Source: Lachnospiraceae bacterium G41 (lineage in GTDB: Bacteria > Bacillota > Clostridia > Lachnospirales > Lachnospiraceae). Taken from it: a DNA stretch of 64,000 nt. The notes under the pieces are model-generated. The model was given only the letters and a program-made list of their open reading frames with translations. It ran no database searches and was not told where the DNA came from. The stretch's first letter is position 1; the number at the start of each line of letters is the position of its first letter. Location: contig FNEU01000010.1 in assembly GCA_900100245.1 (NCBI GenBank), forward strand, positions 62,001 through 126,000, in the 5' to 3' direction. This document shows, piece by piece, positions 16,724 to 25,800 of this stretch. The translations under genes were made by a program, and so were the position numbers.

Positions 16724-17902
16724 ATGACAGACACATATTTAATCAAGTACGGAGAGATCTTTTTAAAGGGCAAAAACAGATTTATTTTTGAAGATGCTCT
16801 CGTAAACAGAATTACCGAAGCCGTAGAAAAGGTAGAGGGAAGATTTAAGGTTTATAAATATCTTTCCAGAGTCTATGTAGAATGTAAAAGCGATTTTGAC
16901 GAAGAAGAATTAATCGCTGCACTTAAAAAAGTATTCGGTATTACCGCAATATGTCCGGTTCGCGTACTTGAAGACAAGGGATTCGATGATCTCAAAGAAC
17001 AACTCGTAAAATATGTGGCTGAAGTTCATCCCGAAGCGGATTTTACTTTTAAGATGCTCTGCAAGAGAGCGAGAAAAAACTATCCGCTCAATTCACAGGA
17101 AATGAACTGTGCACTCGGAGAAGTGCTTCTTGACAGTTATCCCAATTTAAAAGTTAATGTTCATAATCCCGATGTTCTTATAACCGTAGAGGTCAGAGAA
17201 AGGATTTACGTATATTCAAAATCCATTCCGGGCCCGGGCGGAATGCCTGTGGGAACTGCGGGAAAAGCAATGGTTCTTTTATCAGGAGGACTTGATTCGC
17301 CTGTTGCCGCATATATGATCTCAAAGCGCGGCGTTAAGATAGAGGCGGTTTATTTCCACGCGCCTCCTTACACATCCGAGAGGGCTAAGGAAAAGGTCGT
17401 AGACCTGGCTAAAATTGTATCCGCATATACAGGACCGATTAAGCTTCATGTAATCAACTTCACGGATATTCAGATGGCTATTTACCAGAAATGTCCGCCC
17501 GATGAACTGACGATAATTATGCGAAGATACATGATGAGAATCGCAGAGCACATCGCTTTGGAAAACGGCTGTATGGGCCTTGTAACGGGCGAAAGCATCG
17601 GTCAGGTTGCAAGCCAGACAATGCAGTCATTAATGTGTACCAACGAAGTATGTACGCTTCCCGTGTACAGACCGCTTATAGCATTTGACAAGCAGGACAT
17701 CGTGGATATTTCCGAGAAGATAAATACCTACGAAACCAGCGTCCTTCCATACGAAGACTGCTGTACGATATTCGTAGCGGAACATCCTGTCACAAAACCG
17801 ATACCTTCGGTAATTGAAAAACACGAACACAATCTCGACGATTGCATAGATGAAATGTATAAGAAAGCAATTGAAGAGAGAGAAATAATAGAGATTAAAT
17901 AA
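16724..17902 (+). CDS. thiI: tRNA 4-thiouridine synthase ThiI
   Basis: 392 residues without the C-terminal rhodanese domain seen in enterobacterial ThiI, as is normal in Firmicutes. The N-terminal ferredoxin-like region and THUMP domain (to ~165) include LIKYGEIFLKGKNR. The adenylating PP-loop is VLLSGGLDSPVAA with SGGLDS at 187-192. The C-terminus has ESIGQVASQT and a conserved CC motif in YEDCCTIF. It adenylates U8 of tRNA and receives sulfur from a cysteine desulfurase persulfide; it can also supply sulfur for thiamine. The likely donor is the desulfurase at 8845. It shares a transcript with the LytTR regulator 7 bp upstream. Confidence 0.96.
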   Translation: MTDTYLIKYGEIFLKGKNRFIFEDALVNRITEAVEKVEGRFKVYKYLSRVYVECKSDFDEEELIAALKKVFGITAICPVRVLEDKGFDDLKEQLVKYVAEVHPEADFTFKMLCKRARKNYPLNSQEMNCALGEVLLDSYPNLKVNVHNPDVLITVEVRERIYVYSKSIPGPGGMPVGTAGKAMVLLSGGLDSPVAAYMISKRGVKIEAVYFHAPPYTSERAKEKVVDLAKIVSAYTGPIKLHVINFTDIQMAIYQKCPPDELTIIMRRYMMRIAEHIALENGCMGLVTGESIGQVASQTMQSLMCTNEVCTLPVYRPLIAFDKQDIVDISEKINTYETSVLPYEDCCTIFVAEHPVTKPIPSVIEKHEHNLDDCIDEMYKKAIEEREIIEIK

Positions 17903-17906
17903 AATT

Positions 17907-17944
17907 AGGTGCCGGGCACCCTTTCGGGAGCCCGGCACCTTTAA
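17907..17944. terminator. Terminator built from a GTGCCGGGC palindrome
   Basis: AGGTGCCGGGC / GCCCGGCACCT-type arms around a CTTTCGGGA loop, with flanking A and T stretches. It serves thiI and possibly the convergent HPr-like gene. It is a copy of the repeat family seen at 343, 20075 and 27931. Confidence 0.8.
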
Positions 17945-18008
17945 CTGAAAAGAAAAAAGCAACACAGTAAACTGCATTGCTTTAAACTCAACTTACTTGA
18001 TTATCTGA

Positions 18009-18239
18009 TTAAACGATGTAAGGAGCAAGTACCTTAAGTACCTCGTCGCAATCGTTCTCAGCATGAATGTTAAGCTCGATGTTCTTGGATAAGTCAAGTG
18101 AGAAAATACCCATGATTGACTTTGCATCGATTACATATCTTCCTGATACAAGATCGAAATCATAATCAAATTTAGTAATATCATTAACAAATGCTTTTAC
18201 CTTATCGATTGAGTTTAAAGAAATTGTAACTGTCTTCAT
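18009..18239 (-). CDS. HPr-like protein lacking the phosphorylatable histidine
   Basis: 76 residues starting at the ATG that follows AGGAGGGTATTTA; in-frame codons further upstream lie within the leader. The fold signature is in the second half: SGRYVIDAKSIMGIFSLDL, matching the HPr region around regulatory Ser-46 (here S41), then IELNIHAENDCDEVLKVLAPYI. At the position of catalytic His-15 (HARPA in HPr) the protein reads IDKVKAF, so it cannot accept phosphate from enzyme I. Ser phosphorylation by HPr kinase remains conceivable. It diverges from mtaB and is probably a regulatory HPr paralogue; its role is unknown. Confidence 0.8.
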   Translation of the reverse strand: MKTVTISLNSIDKVKAFVNDITKFDYDFDLVSGRYVIDAKSIMGIFSLDLSKNIELNIHAENDCDEVLKVLAPYIV

Positions 18240-18293
18240 GTTAAATACCCTCCTTTTTACTGTTTCTTTAAGTGATTTCCTAATCACGAGTTT

Positions 18294-18322
18294 ATAATAT
18301 TGTATATGGTAAAAAAAGTCAA
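18294..18322 (-). promoter_or_regulatory. Promoter of the HPr-like gene
   Basis: On the minus strand TTGACT (18322-18317), a 17-bp spacer and TATTAT (18299-18294), ~55 bp ahead of the start. It lies in the short divergent region shared with mtaB. Confidence 0.75.
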
Positions 18323-18355
18323 TTACTCAAAATGCCGAAAATAAAGGGTCAAAAA

Positions 18356-19720
18356 ATGAGAACTATAGCATTTCATAACCTTGGTTGTAAGGTAAATTCA
18401 TACGAAACGGATGCAATGGCACAAAAATGTGTCGAAAAAGGATACAAAATTGTCGACTTTGAACAAAAAGCAGACATTTATGTGGTTAACACATGTTCCG
18501 TAACAAATATTGCAGATCGAAAATCCAGACAAATGTTACATAAAGCCAAGAAGCAAAATCCCGATTCCGTCGTGGTTGCGGCAGGATGTTTCGTACAGGC
18601 CAATCCCGAGGAAGTGGCCAAGGATGAAGCGATAGATTTAATCGTCGGCAACAACAAAAAGAAGGATTTGTTTGAGATTGTCGAAGAATATTTAAATCAA
18701 AAATCAGTCAGCAAAGATTTAGAGGGAACTACCGTCACCGACATTCACCACTGCGACTACGAAGAATTAAAAATCAACAAAAGCGAAGAGCATTCCCGCG
18801 TATTCGTCAAAATCCAGGATGGGTGCGACAGATACTGTACATACTGCATTATCCCTTATGTCAGGGGCAATTTAAGATCAAGAAAACCCGAGGATGTAGT
18901 AAGAGAGATAAAAGAAATTGCAGCCAACGGCTACAGAGAAGTGGTTATCACAGGAATTCATCTTTCCTCCTACGGCAAAGACTTCCTAAAAGACGGCAAA
19001 CCCTCTTTGGACTACAGCGGTAATGCGGATTATTTAATAAACCTCCTAAAAGACATAAACGAAATTGAAGGCATCGACAGAATAAGAATCGGTTCATTCG
19101 AGCCGATGATTCTCTCTGAAGATTTTGTATCGAAATTAAGCAAGATTACAAAACTCTGCCCTCATTTTCATATCTCGCTTCAGTCAGGATGTGACAGCGT
19201 GCTTAAGCGCATGAACAGACATTATGACACCAAAGATTTTTATGAGAAAACGGTTCTTTTACGAGAGTATTTTCCCGGCTGTGCATTAACAACCGACGTC
19301 ATCGCAGGATTCCCCGGAGAAACCGAAGAAGAATTCGAAGAGACTTACGAATACCTAAAGAAGATTAAATTCTTTGAGACACATATCTTCCCTTATTCAC
19401 GAAGAAAAGGCACCATAGCCGACAAGATGGCAGGCCAGCTTACAATGAATGAGAAAAAGGAGAGAGTAACCAAACTTCTCGAACTCGACGCAAAACTCTC
19501 GCGCGAATACAGAGAAAGCAAACTCGGCGAAACAGACAATATCATCGTCGAAGAAATCAAAACAATTAACGGTGCAAATTACTATGTAGGCCATACGCCC
19601 GAGTATGTAATGGTTGCGCTAAAGGAAGATGATTCCTTAAAACAACTCGTTGGCCACACAGTCAAAGTGAAACTTGAAAAAATGCTTACCGATGAAGTTG
19701 TACTTGGTATTATTGAATAA
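18356..19720 (+). CDS. mtaB: tRNA t6A37 methylthiotransferase MtaB
   Basis: 454 residues from the ATG preceded by AAAGGG; the in-frame ATG 24 bases earlier has no ribosome site. The UPF0004 domain has the three cysteines of the auxiliary cluster: C11 in LGCKVNSYET, C47 in NTCSVT and C78 in AAGCFVQ. The radical-SAM core has C157, C161 and C164 in DGCDRYCTYCIIPYVRG, and a C-terminal TRAM domain ends near VVLGIIE. The LGCKVNSYE form and the cysteine layout fit MtaB/YqeV, which makes ms2t6A at position 37 of tRNAs reading ANN codons, rather than MiaB or RimO. Confidence 0.94.
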   Translation: MRTIAFHNLGCKVNSYETDAMAQKCVEKGYKIVDFEQKADIYVVNTCSVTNIADRKSRQMLHKAKKQNPDSVVVAAGCFVQANPEEVAKDEAIDLIVGNNKKKDLFEIVEEYLNQKSVSKDLEGTTVTDIHHCDYEELKINKSEEHSRVFVKIQDGCDRYCTYCIIPYVRGNLRSRKPEDVVREIKEIAANGYREVVITGIHLSSYGKDFLKDGKPSLDYSGNADYLINLLKDINEIEGIDRIRIGSFEPMILSEDFVSKLSKITKLCPHFHISLQSGCDSVLKRMNRHYDTKDFYEKTVLLREYFPGCALTTDVIAGFPGETEEEFEETYEYLKKIKFFETHIFPYSRRKGTIADKMAGQLTMNEKKERVTKLLELDAKLSREYRESKLGETDNIIVEEIKTINGANYYVGHTPEYVMVALKEDDSLKQLVGHTVKVKLEKMLTDEVVLGIIE

Positions 19721-19761
19721 TAATGTGATTAATAGTAGTATTAATTCATAGGAGAAAATCT

Positions 19762-20070
19762 ATGAAATATTCCAACGACCAAGCCTTTGATGAAATAATG
19801 AATCGAGGCAAAATGATCAAAAAGAAACATGATAAAAGAAATACAGTTATTCTGTCTTCTGCGACCGCATTATCAGCATTCCTGCTTATAATTTCGGTCA
19901 GCCTTTTTGCGGGAGGCGGCGAAGCGGGAACTTATTCAACATACGGCTCTTTTGTGCTTAACAACGACTCCATTCAATACGTTGTTGAAGCATTGGCCAC
20001 ATTTTTATTCGGATCGGTTGTAACGGTTGCTATATACAAGATCCGTAATTCAAGATATACCAAGAGATAA
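19762..20070 (+). CDS. Small two-TM membrane protein, paralogue 1
   Basis: 102 residues, AGGAGAAAATCT before the ATG. A charged N-terminal segment, KYSNDQAFDEIMNRGKMIKKKHDKR, precedes TM1 (about 28-50). An external loop GTYSTYGSFVLNND and TM2 (about 71-93) follow, with a basic end. It is clearly related to the 103-residue protein at 22464, sharing MKYxxDxAxxEIxxRGxxI and the xSxYGSFxL loop. The pair brackets the sigma factor / PrsW cluster. No known family is recognised. The N-terminal half is cytoplasmic by the positive-inside rule and could bind a cytoplasmic partner such as the adjacent sigma factor; this is speculation. Confidence 0.78.
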   Translation: MKYSNDQAFDEIMNRGKMIKKKHDKRNTVILSSATALSAFLLIISVSLFAGGGEAGTYSTYGSFVLNNDSIQYVVEALATFLFGSVVTVAIYKIRNSRYTKR

Positions 20071-20074
20071 TAAC

Positions 20075-20141
20075 GGAGCCAGGCACGCGCGCGAGCCAGG
20101 CACCGATGTTGGAGCCAGGCTCCCGAAGGGTGCCTGGCTCC
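20075..20141. repeat. Compound GGAGCCAGGCAC/GTGCCTGGCTCC palindromic repeat
   Basis: Two direct GAGCCAGGCAC copies are followed by GGAGCCAGGCTCCCGAAGGGTGCCTGGCTCC. The last ~30 bases form a hairpin, and the distal arms can also pair with the first copies. It lies in the gap between the small membrane protein and the ECF sigma gene and is not followed by a T run. It may be an RNA structure in the leader or an attenuator rather than a simple terminator. Confidence 0.8.
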
Positions 20142-20156
20142 AAAGTGGAGATAACA

Positions 20157-20741
20157 ATGCCCGAAACAGACGGACAACTTTATATCAGATACGTCAAGGA
20201 AAACGATACCGAAGCCTTTCGAACAGTGTATGAGAAATACCGTGATTCCTTAATACTTTTCCTAAACGGAATTGTCGGAAATATTGACGATGCGGAAGAA
20301 CTGATGATGGATACGTTCGCCATCCTTTCGTCAAGAACGGTAAAATACAGGGAAAAAGAAGACGCGGGATTTAAGACATGGCTTTATGCGATAGCCAAAA
20401 ACCGTGCGAAGATGTTTCTTAGAAAACACAAAACGATGTTTCAGCTTCCCGAAGATGACGAAATGAATTCTGAAGAACTCTCGGACGGAAATACCGATGC
20501 ATCTCCCGAAGAATCGCTCATAAAAGAAGAGCGAAACCAAAAGCTTTATTCGGCATTAGAGAGCCTTGATTCGGATACAAGACAGGTAATATATCTGATG
20601 TATTTTGAAGGTTTAAAACCGCCTGAAATAAGCCGTATCATGAAAAAGAACGTCAAGCAGATTTACAATCTGACGGCAAGAGGAAAGACGGCTCTTAAGG
20701 ATACTTTGGAAAGGATGGGATATAAATGGGATATGTCATAG
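20157..20741 (+). CDS. ECF-type RNA polymerase sigma factor
   Basis: 194 residues from the ATG following TGGAG; upstream in-frame codons lie within the palindromic repeat and would encode an artefactual LEPGSRRVPGS leader. Region 2 (about 10-90) contains AFRTVYEKYRDSLILFL, DAEELMMDTFAIL and FKTWLYAIAKNRAKMFLRK. A Ser/Glu-rich linker follows. Region 4 (about 128-185) contains ALESLDSDTRQVIYLMYFEGLKPPEI and the helix-turn-helix KKNVKQIYNLTARGKTALK. ECF factors are normally held by a membrane anti-sigma factor. The downstream translationally coupled microprotein and membrane proteins, including a PrsW-like protease, are the obvious partners. Confidence 0.92.
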   Translation: MPETDGQLYIRYVKENDTEAFRTVYEKYRDSLILFLNGIVGNIDDAEELMMDTFAILSSRTVKYREKEDAGFKTWLYAIAKNRAKMFLRKHKTMFQLPEDDEMNSEELSDGNTDASPEESLIKEERNQKLYSALESLDSDTRQVIYLMYFEGLKPPEISRIMKKNVKQIYNLTARGKTALKDTLERMGYKWDMS

Positions 20742-20890
20742 TTGGGATAGCCGCATTTGCACTTGGAATATCCCTCACACTTCTTTGTCTGCATTTAAGA
20801 GAAACAAGACAAAGCGATTCGATAAAAGATAAAACATCCGAACAATCGGATAAAAACAAAGAGACTGATTCACAATCGGAGCACAAATGA
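20726..20890 (+). CDS. 54-residue single-TM microprotein coupled to the sigma factor
   Basis: This reading frame starts inside the sigma gene at an ATG preceded by AAAGGATGGGA and ends in an ATGA overlap with the next gene. Read by hand it encodes MGYVIVGIAAFALGISLTLL, then CLHLRETRQ and a hydrophilic Ser/Lys/Asp/Gln tail. It thus has an N-terminal TM helix (3-24) and a ~30-residue charged tail. Overlaps on both sides indicate real, coupled translation. Its position directly behind an ECF sigma gene is where an anti-sigma factor is usually found, but it has no zinc-binding anti-sigma motif and is very short. Regulation of the sigma factor is an inference. Confidence 0.72.
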   Translation: MGYVIVGIAAFALGISLTLLCLHLRETRQSDSIKDKTSEQSDKNKETDSQSEHK

Positions 20891-21693
20891 GTTTTGAAAC
20901 CGTATTTGGAAATATAATTTCAATATTGTCTTTAATTGTTACCGTTTCAATAATCATTTTGTCGGTAAGAAAACTGACGGAAAAGAAGAACAAAGTTCTT
21001 TCCGTCTTTTTTACGTTTGCGATGGTCAGTTATTTTATGAGTGAAGTTTATTATTTCGCTTATAATTTCCTGATCCCCGATACGAGGATGCCTTTTGCGG
21101 CCAACGAAATCGCGGAAGCATCCATGATTCTTTTGCTTTGTGCCGTTCTTGAAACAGTACTTGGCAAAGAAAGAAAAATAAACATCCCGGCACTCATCTT
21201 TTCAACAGTTTTCATAGGAGTCAATATAGCGCTTTGGGTTATGTGGGCGGATGAATGGATCAAGAATATTCTCTTCGGCCTGCCTTATATTTATTACCTT
21301 TATCTTTTACTTAAGGGCGTGATTAAAACCAAAGCAGCATCGAGCAAAGAGATTATATTTGCAGCCGCTTGCAGCTCCCTGGTTTTTGTATTGGAAGCCA
21401 TTGCGTTTGCAACATATGATACCGTCGGACCGATAGTAGAGATAAGCTGTTATCCTTTTATGTATATTCTCTGGATCCTGATTGTTGTTAAGACCATTTA
21501 CACATTACGCAAAGAAGATAAAAACAATGGCGAGGCAATGTACCTTTCTTTTACACTGCATATCTGGACCATGCTTCTGATGTTTATGAGCGCGGATATC
21601 TTTTATAATGTGGCGAACATCATGTATATATTAGTAATGCCTCTTATGTATCTTGCATTTAAAAAGGAGTTATCAAAAGATGATATACGCTGA
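20887..21693 (+). CDS. Multi-TM membrane protein of the sigma/PrsW cluster
   Basis: 268 residues with about eight hydrophobic segments spread over the whole length and no large soluble domain. The first segments are near 10-28 and 38-60, with a charged RKLTEKKNK loop between them. Several aromatic- and acidic-containing helices follow (SEVYYFAYNF, SCYPFMYILWILIV). The start overlaps the microprotein stop, and the 3' end overlaps the PrsW-like gene by 14 bp, so the cluster is translated as a unit. I do not recognise the family. It may be the membrane sensor or signal-transducing part of the sigma system. Confidence 0.8.
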   Translation: MSFETVFGNIISILSLIVTVSIIILSVRKLTEKKNKVLSVFFTFAMVSYFMSEVYYFAYNFLIPDTRMPFAANEIAEASMILLLCAVLETVLGKERKINIPALIFSTVFIGVNIALWVMWADEWIKNILFGLPYIYYLYLLLKGVIKTKAASSKEIIFAAACSSLVFVLEAIAFATYDTVGPIVEISCYPFMYILWILIVVKTIYTLRKEDKNNGEAMYLSFTLHIWTMLLMFMSADIFYNVANIMYILVMPLMYLAFKKELSKDDIR

Positions 21694-22324
21694 GAATATT
21701 TTAATCTGTATAGCGGTGCCTCTTGTGATAGCTTTGATGTTCCTAAGAGGCGGCGGAAGAAAGTTCGTAGTAACATTCCTGCTTGGAATGGTTGTCTGCC
21801 TGCTTTCCGCATATATGAGCGGATTTTGCCAGAATGTATTTGGCTTAAGCGCAGAGGAAACATCCGTCTTCATATCACCTATTACGGAAGAGATAATGAA
21901 GCTCCTTCCGATAATGTTCTATCTCTACATCGTCGAGACCAAAGGTGAAGAGATATTATTCGTGGCAGTCGGAATCGGCGCAGGATTCGCGACTTTTGAG
22001 AACGCATGCCATATTCTCTCGAGCGGCTCGCAAAGCCTTTACTACATCCTTATTAGAGGCGCTGCAGTCGGTGTAATGCACCTTGTAACCATGGTAGTGC
22101 TCGCGATGGGCTTAAACCTCCTAAAAGATTACAAAACCTTCTCACTCGCAGGAATCCTCGGTGCGCTTTCGCTTGCCATGACCGTCCATGCCCTTTATAA
22201 CCTTCTTGTCTCAAGAGCAGGCGCATCCACATATATCGGATACGCATTTCCGTTGATTCTTGTTATTATTTTCTGGGTACTCAGGTATCTTTATCTAAAC
22301 AAAAGAGCAGAAAAGTATTCATAA
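21680..22324 (+). CDS. PrsW-family intramembrane metalloprotease
   Basis: 214 residues from the ATG that follows AAGGAG. About seven TM helices. The characteristic sites are present: E70-E71-x-x-K74 in ITEEIMKLLP, the GAGFATFENACH motif with E107, H134 in GVMHLVTMV and H170 in TVHALYNLL. These are the conserved motifs of PrsW, which in bacilli starts cleavage of the anti-sigma factor RsiW after envelope stress and frees SigW. Its co-occurrence with an ECF sigma factor in one operon supports the same logic here, although no RsiW-like substrate is visible unless the 54-aa microprotein plays that part. A terminator follows. Confidence 0.85.
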   Translation: MIYAENILICIAVPLVIALMFLRGGGRKFVVTFLLGMVVCLLSAYMSGFCQNVFGLSAEETSVFISPITEEIMKLLPIMFYLYIVETKGEEILFVAVGIGAGFATFENACHILSSGSQSLYYILIRGAAVGVMHLVTMVVLAMGLNLLKDYKTFSLAGILGALSLAMTVHALYNLLVSRAGASTYIGYAFPLILVIIFWVLRYLYLNKRAEKYS

Positions 22325-22339
22325 AAATCTTTAAATTTC

Positions 22340-22369
22340 GGGCGCCAATTCAGGTTGGCGCTCTTTTTT
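22340..22369 (+). terminator. Terminator of the sigma/PrsW cluster
   Basis: GGCGCCAA / TTGGCGCT arms with a TTCAGG loop and TTTTTT. It begins 16 bp after the protease stop codon. Confidence 0.88.
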
Positions 22370-22463
22370 ATACCCTAAAATAAAAAAATTTAAAAAATTT
22401 TTCAAAAATCGTGAGTAAAAATCTGACAAACTGCAATTAAGTATATAGAAGAGGTAAAAAACC

Positions 22464-22775
22464 ATGAAATATACGAAAGACGAAGCCCTTGAAGAAATAC
22501 TTAAAAGGGGCAGAAAAATAAGAGAAAAAAGAAATAAGCAAATTACCGGTGTTCTTTCAACGACAACGGTGATATTGACGTTCATTCTGTTTTTATCAAT
22601 CAGCATATTTACCGGAAACGTCGTAACCGGAACGCATTCGGCATACGGATCATTCCTTCTTCCTACGGAAGTGCTCGGATATGTAATTGTTGCGGTAATT
22701 GCATTTGTAATGGGTGTGATAATTACGGTTATCGTAAGACAGTATAAAAGAAAAGAAAATGAAAGAGAAGAATAA
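22464..22775 (+). CDS. Small two-TM membrane protein, paralogue 2
   Basis: 103 residues, GAAGAGG upstream. The layout is the same as in the protein at 19762: basic cytoplasmic start KYTKDEALEEILKRGRKIREKR, TM1 (about 27-50), loop GTHSAYGSFLLPTE, TM2 (about 70-93) and a charged end. The duplication brackets the sigma factor cluster. It lies 28 bp before the large surface-protein gene and may be co-transcribed with it. Function unknown. The conserved N-terminal motif, shared despite divergence elsewhere, suggests a specific binding function. Confidence 0.78.
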   Translation: MKYTKDEALEEILKRGRKIREKRNKQITGVLSTTTVILTFILFLSISIFTGNVVTGTHSAYGSFLLPTEVLGYVIVAVIAFVMGVIITVIVRQYKRKENEREE

Positions 22776-22803
22776 AAATCTAAAAGAAGGGTAGGTATTA
22801 GAA

Positions 22804-25800
22804 ATGAAAAAGAGTGGCAGAAAGGTTTTATCGGTTATCTTGACGGCAGTGATGGTGTTTGCGTTGTTGCCGGTATTTGGTAAGCCGATGGTTTTAGAAG
22901 CAGCACCGGGAACACATACGCATAATAGAACTGATAATTTAGCACATCTAGGATGGATGCCCATAGCGACGAAAGCTGATCTTCAAAAATGGATGTTGAA
23001 ACAAAATGAAGGTACAAGTGTAAGTGGTTATCTGATTGATGATATTACCATTAATGGAGATTATTATTTTACGGGAGGAGAAGAGTATAATTTATGTCTT
23101 AATGGACATAGTATTACTCAAAAACTTAGCGGTCCATGTATAACAATAGAAAAGGGCGCCACACTAAATCTTTATGATGTAATTAATAATGATGGGTCAT
23201 TAACTCATGACAAAGGCGTTCAAGGTCCTGGTATATTTATTAAGACGGGCGGGACACTTAATATGTATGGTGGAAAAATATCAAATAATTATAATTATCA
23301 AATTGGAGGTGGAATTGATCAAAACGGTGGAACAGTGAATATGTATGGGGGAGAGATTTCTAATAACACAGCGAACGAAGCGGGAGGAGTATATATATGT
23401 GGAAATGGAACATTTAATTTGTATGGGGGAATAATATCCGAAAATAAAGCAGAAATGTATCCGGGCGGAGGAATATTCATATCTGATGGAACATTAGATA
23501 TTTCGGGAGGAGAGATTACAAAAAATAGTTCAAAATTTTCTGGAGGTGGTGTATATTGCTCAGGTTATAATCCAACAAAACTTGTTATTTCCGGGGGAAA
23601 AATCACAGATAATAAATCGGAAGGCTTTCAAGACGCAGAAACTGGTTGCGGAGGAATTTTTACGAGAGAGATGAATGTAGAATTTGTGATGTTAGGAGGA
23701 ATTGTCTCCGGTAATTCAACTGATAAAAATCACTATGGGATAATGTCGGATCGTCTTATTTCTATTACAGGTGGATATATTTATGATCATATAAAAAGTA
23801 ATATAAATACTTATTCTGTGACGTTTGATGCTAATGGCGGCACAGGAAATATGCCAACGCAATATGTTCCCGGAAATACAGATATGCCTATTGGCAAGAA
23901 TCAATTCACTAATTCGGGAAAAGTATTTGTAGAATGGAATACGGAAAAGGACGGAAGCGGTACTTCTTATGCAGATGAAGATAAGATAAATATTGATAAA
24001 GATACAACTCTTTATGCCCAATGGACAGATCCTAATGTTAATAGTTATAAAGTTACTTTCAAAGTTGATAATGGAACATGGAATGATGGTACAACAAAGG
24101 ACAAAGTAATCTTACTTAAACGTAAAGCAGGCGAAATCAAGCTGCTTAGGGTTGATTCATCTGCGATTCCTGAAGTTGGGAACAAACCTTATTTTAAATA
24201 TAAAGCAGGTAAATGGGACGGTTCTTTTAAAAAGGTAATATCCGAAGATACTACGTTTATTTATTCCTATGAATTCGACGTACCATATGAAATAACATTT
24301 GATGAAAATTGGGGATCATCAAATAGCATAAAAGATAATACAGATTATGACCATAAACTCAAACAAATTCCAACACCCTCTTCTTCGAGAGAAGGATATG
24401 ATTTTGAGGGATGGTACACTGATAAGAAGGATGGAGAAAAAATAACCACAGAAACAGTATTCGATTCTGAAACTACTGTTTATGCACATTGGAAAGCACA
24501 TAATTATACCGTTGTGTTCGACGCAAATGGCGGAAGTGGTAACATGGACAATCAGAAGAGAGAGTATGATAGTACAGAACCGCTTACGAAAAATACTTTT
24601 ACTAAAGACGGCAATACGTTTATGGGATGGAATACAGATAAAAATGGTTTAGGTGATGGTTATTCAGATAAAGCAATTGCCAATTTGACGAGTGAAGATG
24701 ATGTAGAAATTACTTTGTTTGCAATGTGGAATCCAAATGCATATAAGGTTACATTAAACGAAGGCAATGGAACCATTAATACGGGTAATATAACAGATTA
24801 TACCTATGGAGTGGGAGCAAAACTTCCTACAGCATCAGATATGACCTTAACCGGTTATACCTTTGATGGCTGGTATGATAATGCAGGATTAACAGGCACT
24901 GCGATAACAGAAATATCAACTACAGATATTGGAGATAAAGAGTTTTATGCTAAATTTACTCCGAATTCTTATACGGTTAAGTTTGATGCTAATGGCGGAA
25001 GCGGTAACATGGACAATCAGAAGAGAGAGTATGATAGTACAGAGCCACTTACGGAAAATACTTTTACTAAAGACGGCAATACGTTTATGGGATGGAACAC
25101 AGATAAAAATGGTTTAGGTGATAGTTATTCCGATAAAGCGATTGCTAATTTGACAAGTGAAAATGATGTAGAAGTTACTTTGTTTGCAATGTGGAATCCA
25201 AATGCATATAAGGTTACATTAAACGAAGGCAATGGAACCATTAATACCGGTAATATAACAGGTTATACATATGGAGTAGGAGCAAAACTTCCTACAGCAT
25301 CTGATATGACCTTAACAGGTTATACATTTGAGGGTTGGTATGATAATGCAGGATTAACAGGCACTGCGATAACAGAAATATCAACTACAGATATTGACGA
25401 TAAAGAGTTTTATGCTAATTGGACTCCCAATCCTTATACAGTTGTATTCGATGCAAACGGCGGAAGTGGAAACATGCTTAATATGGACCGTATATATGAT
25501 GACGGATTGGCTTTAACTGAAAATGCATATTCTTTTGAAGCTCATTCTTTTAATGGTTGGAATACAAAATCTGACGGAACAGGAACAGCTTATAAAGATA
25601 AGTATTTAGGAAATTTGTCGATTACTGCAGGAGAGGTAGTAACTCTTTATGCTCAGTGGGATGATGTAGTTTATACCATAAATGCAACCAATGACGGCAA
25701 CGGAACAGCCACTGTAAGTGATGATACAGGAATAAAAGGAACAACTATTACTGTTACAGCAATTCCTAATGATGGCTATAAGTTTGCAGGTTGGGAAGTA

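Noticed and set aside
20106-20156. Longer N-terminus for the ECF sigma factor
   Set aside because: It would translate the palindromic repeat. A proper ribosome site precedes the ATG at 20157.
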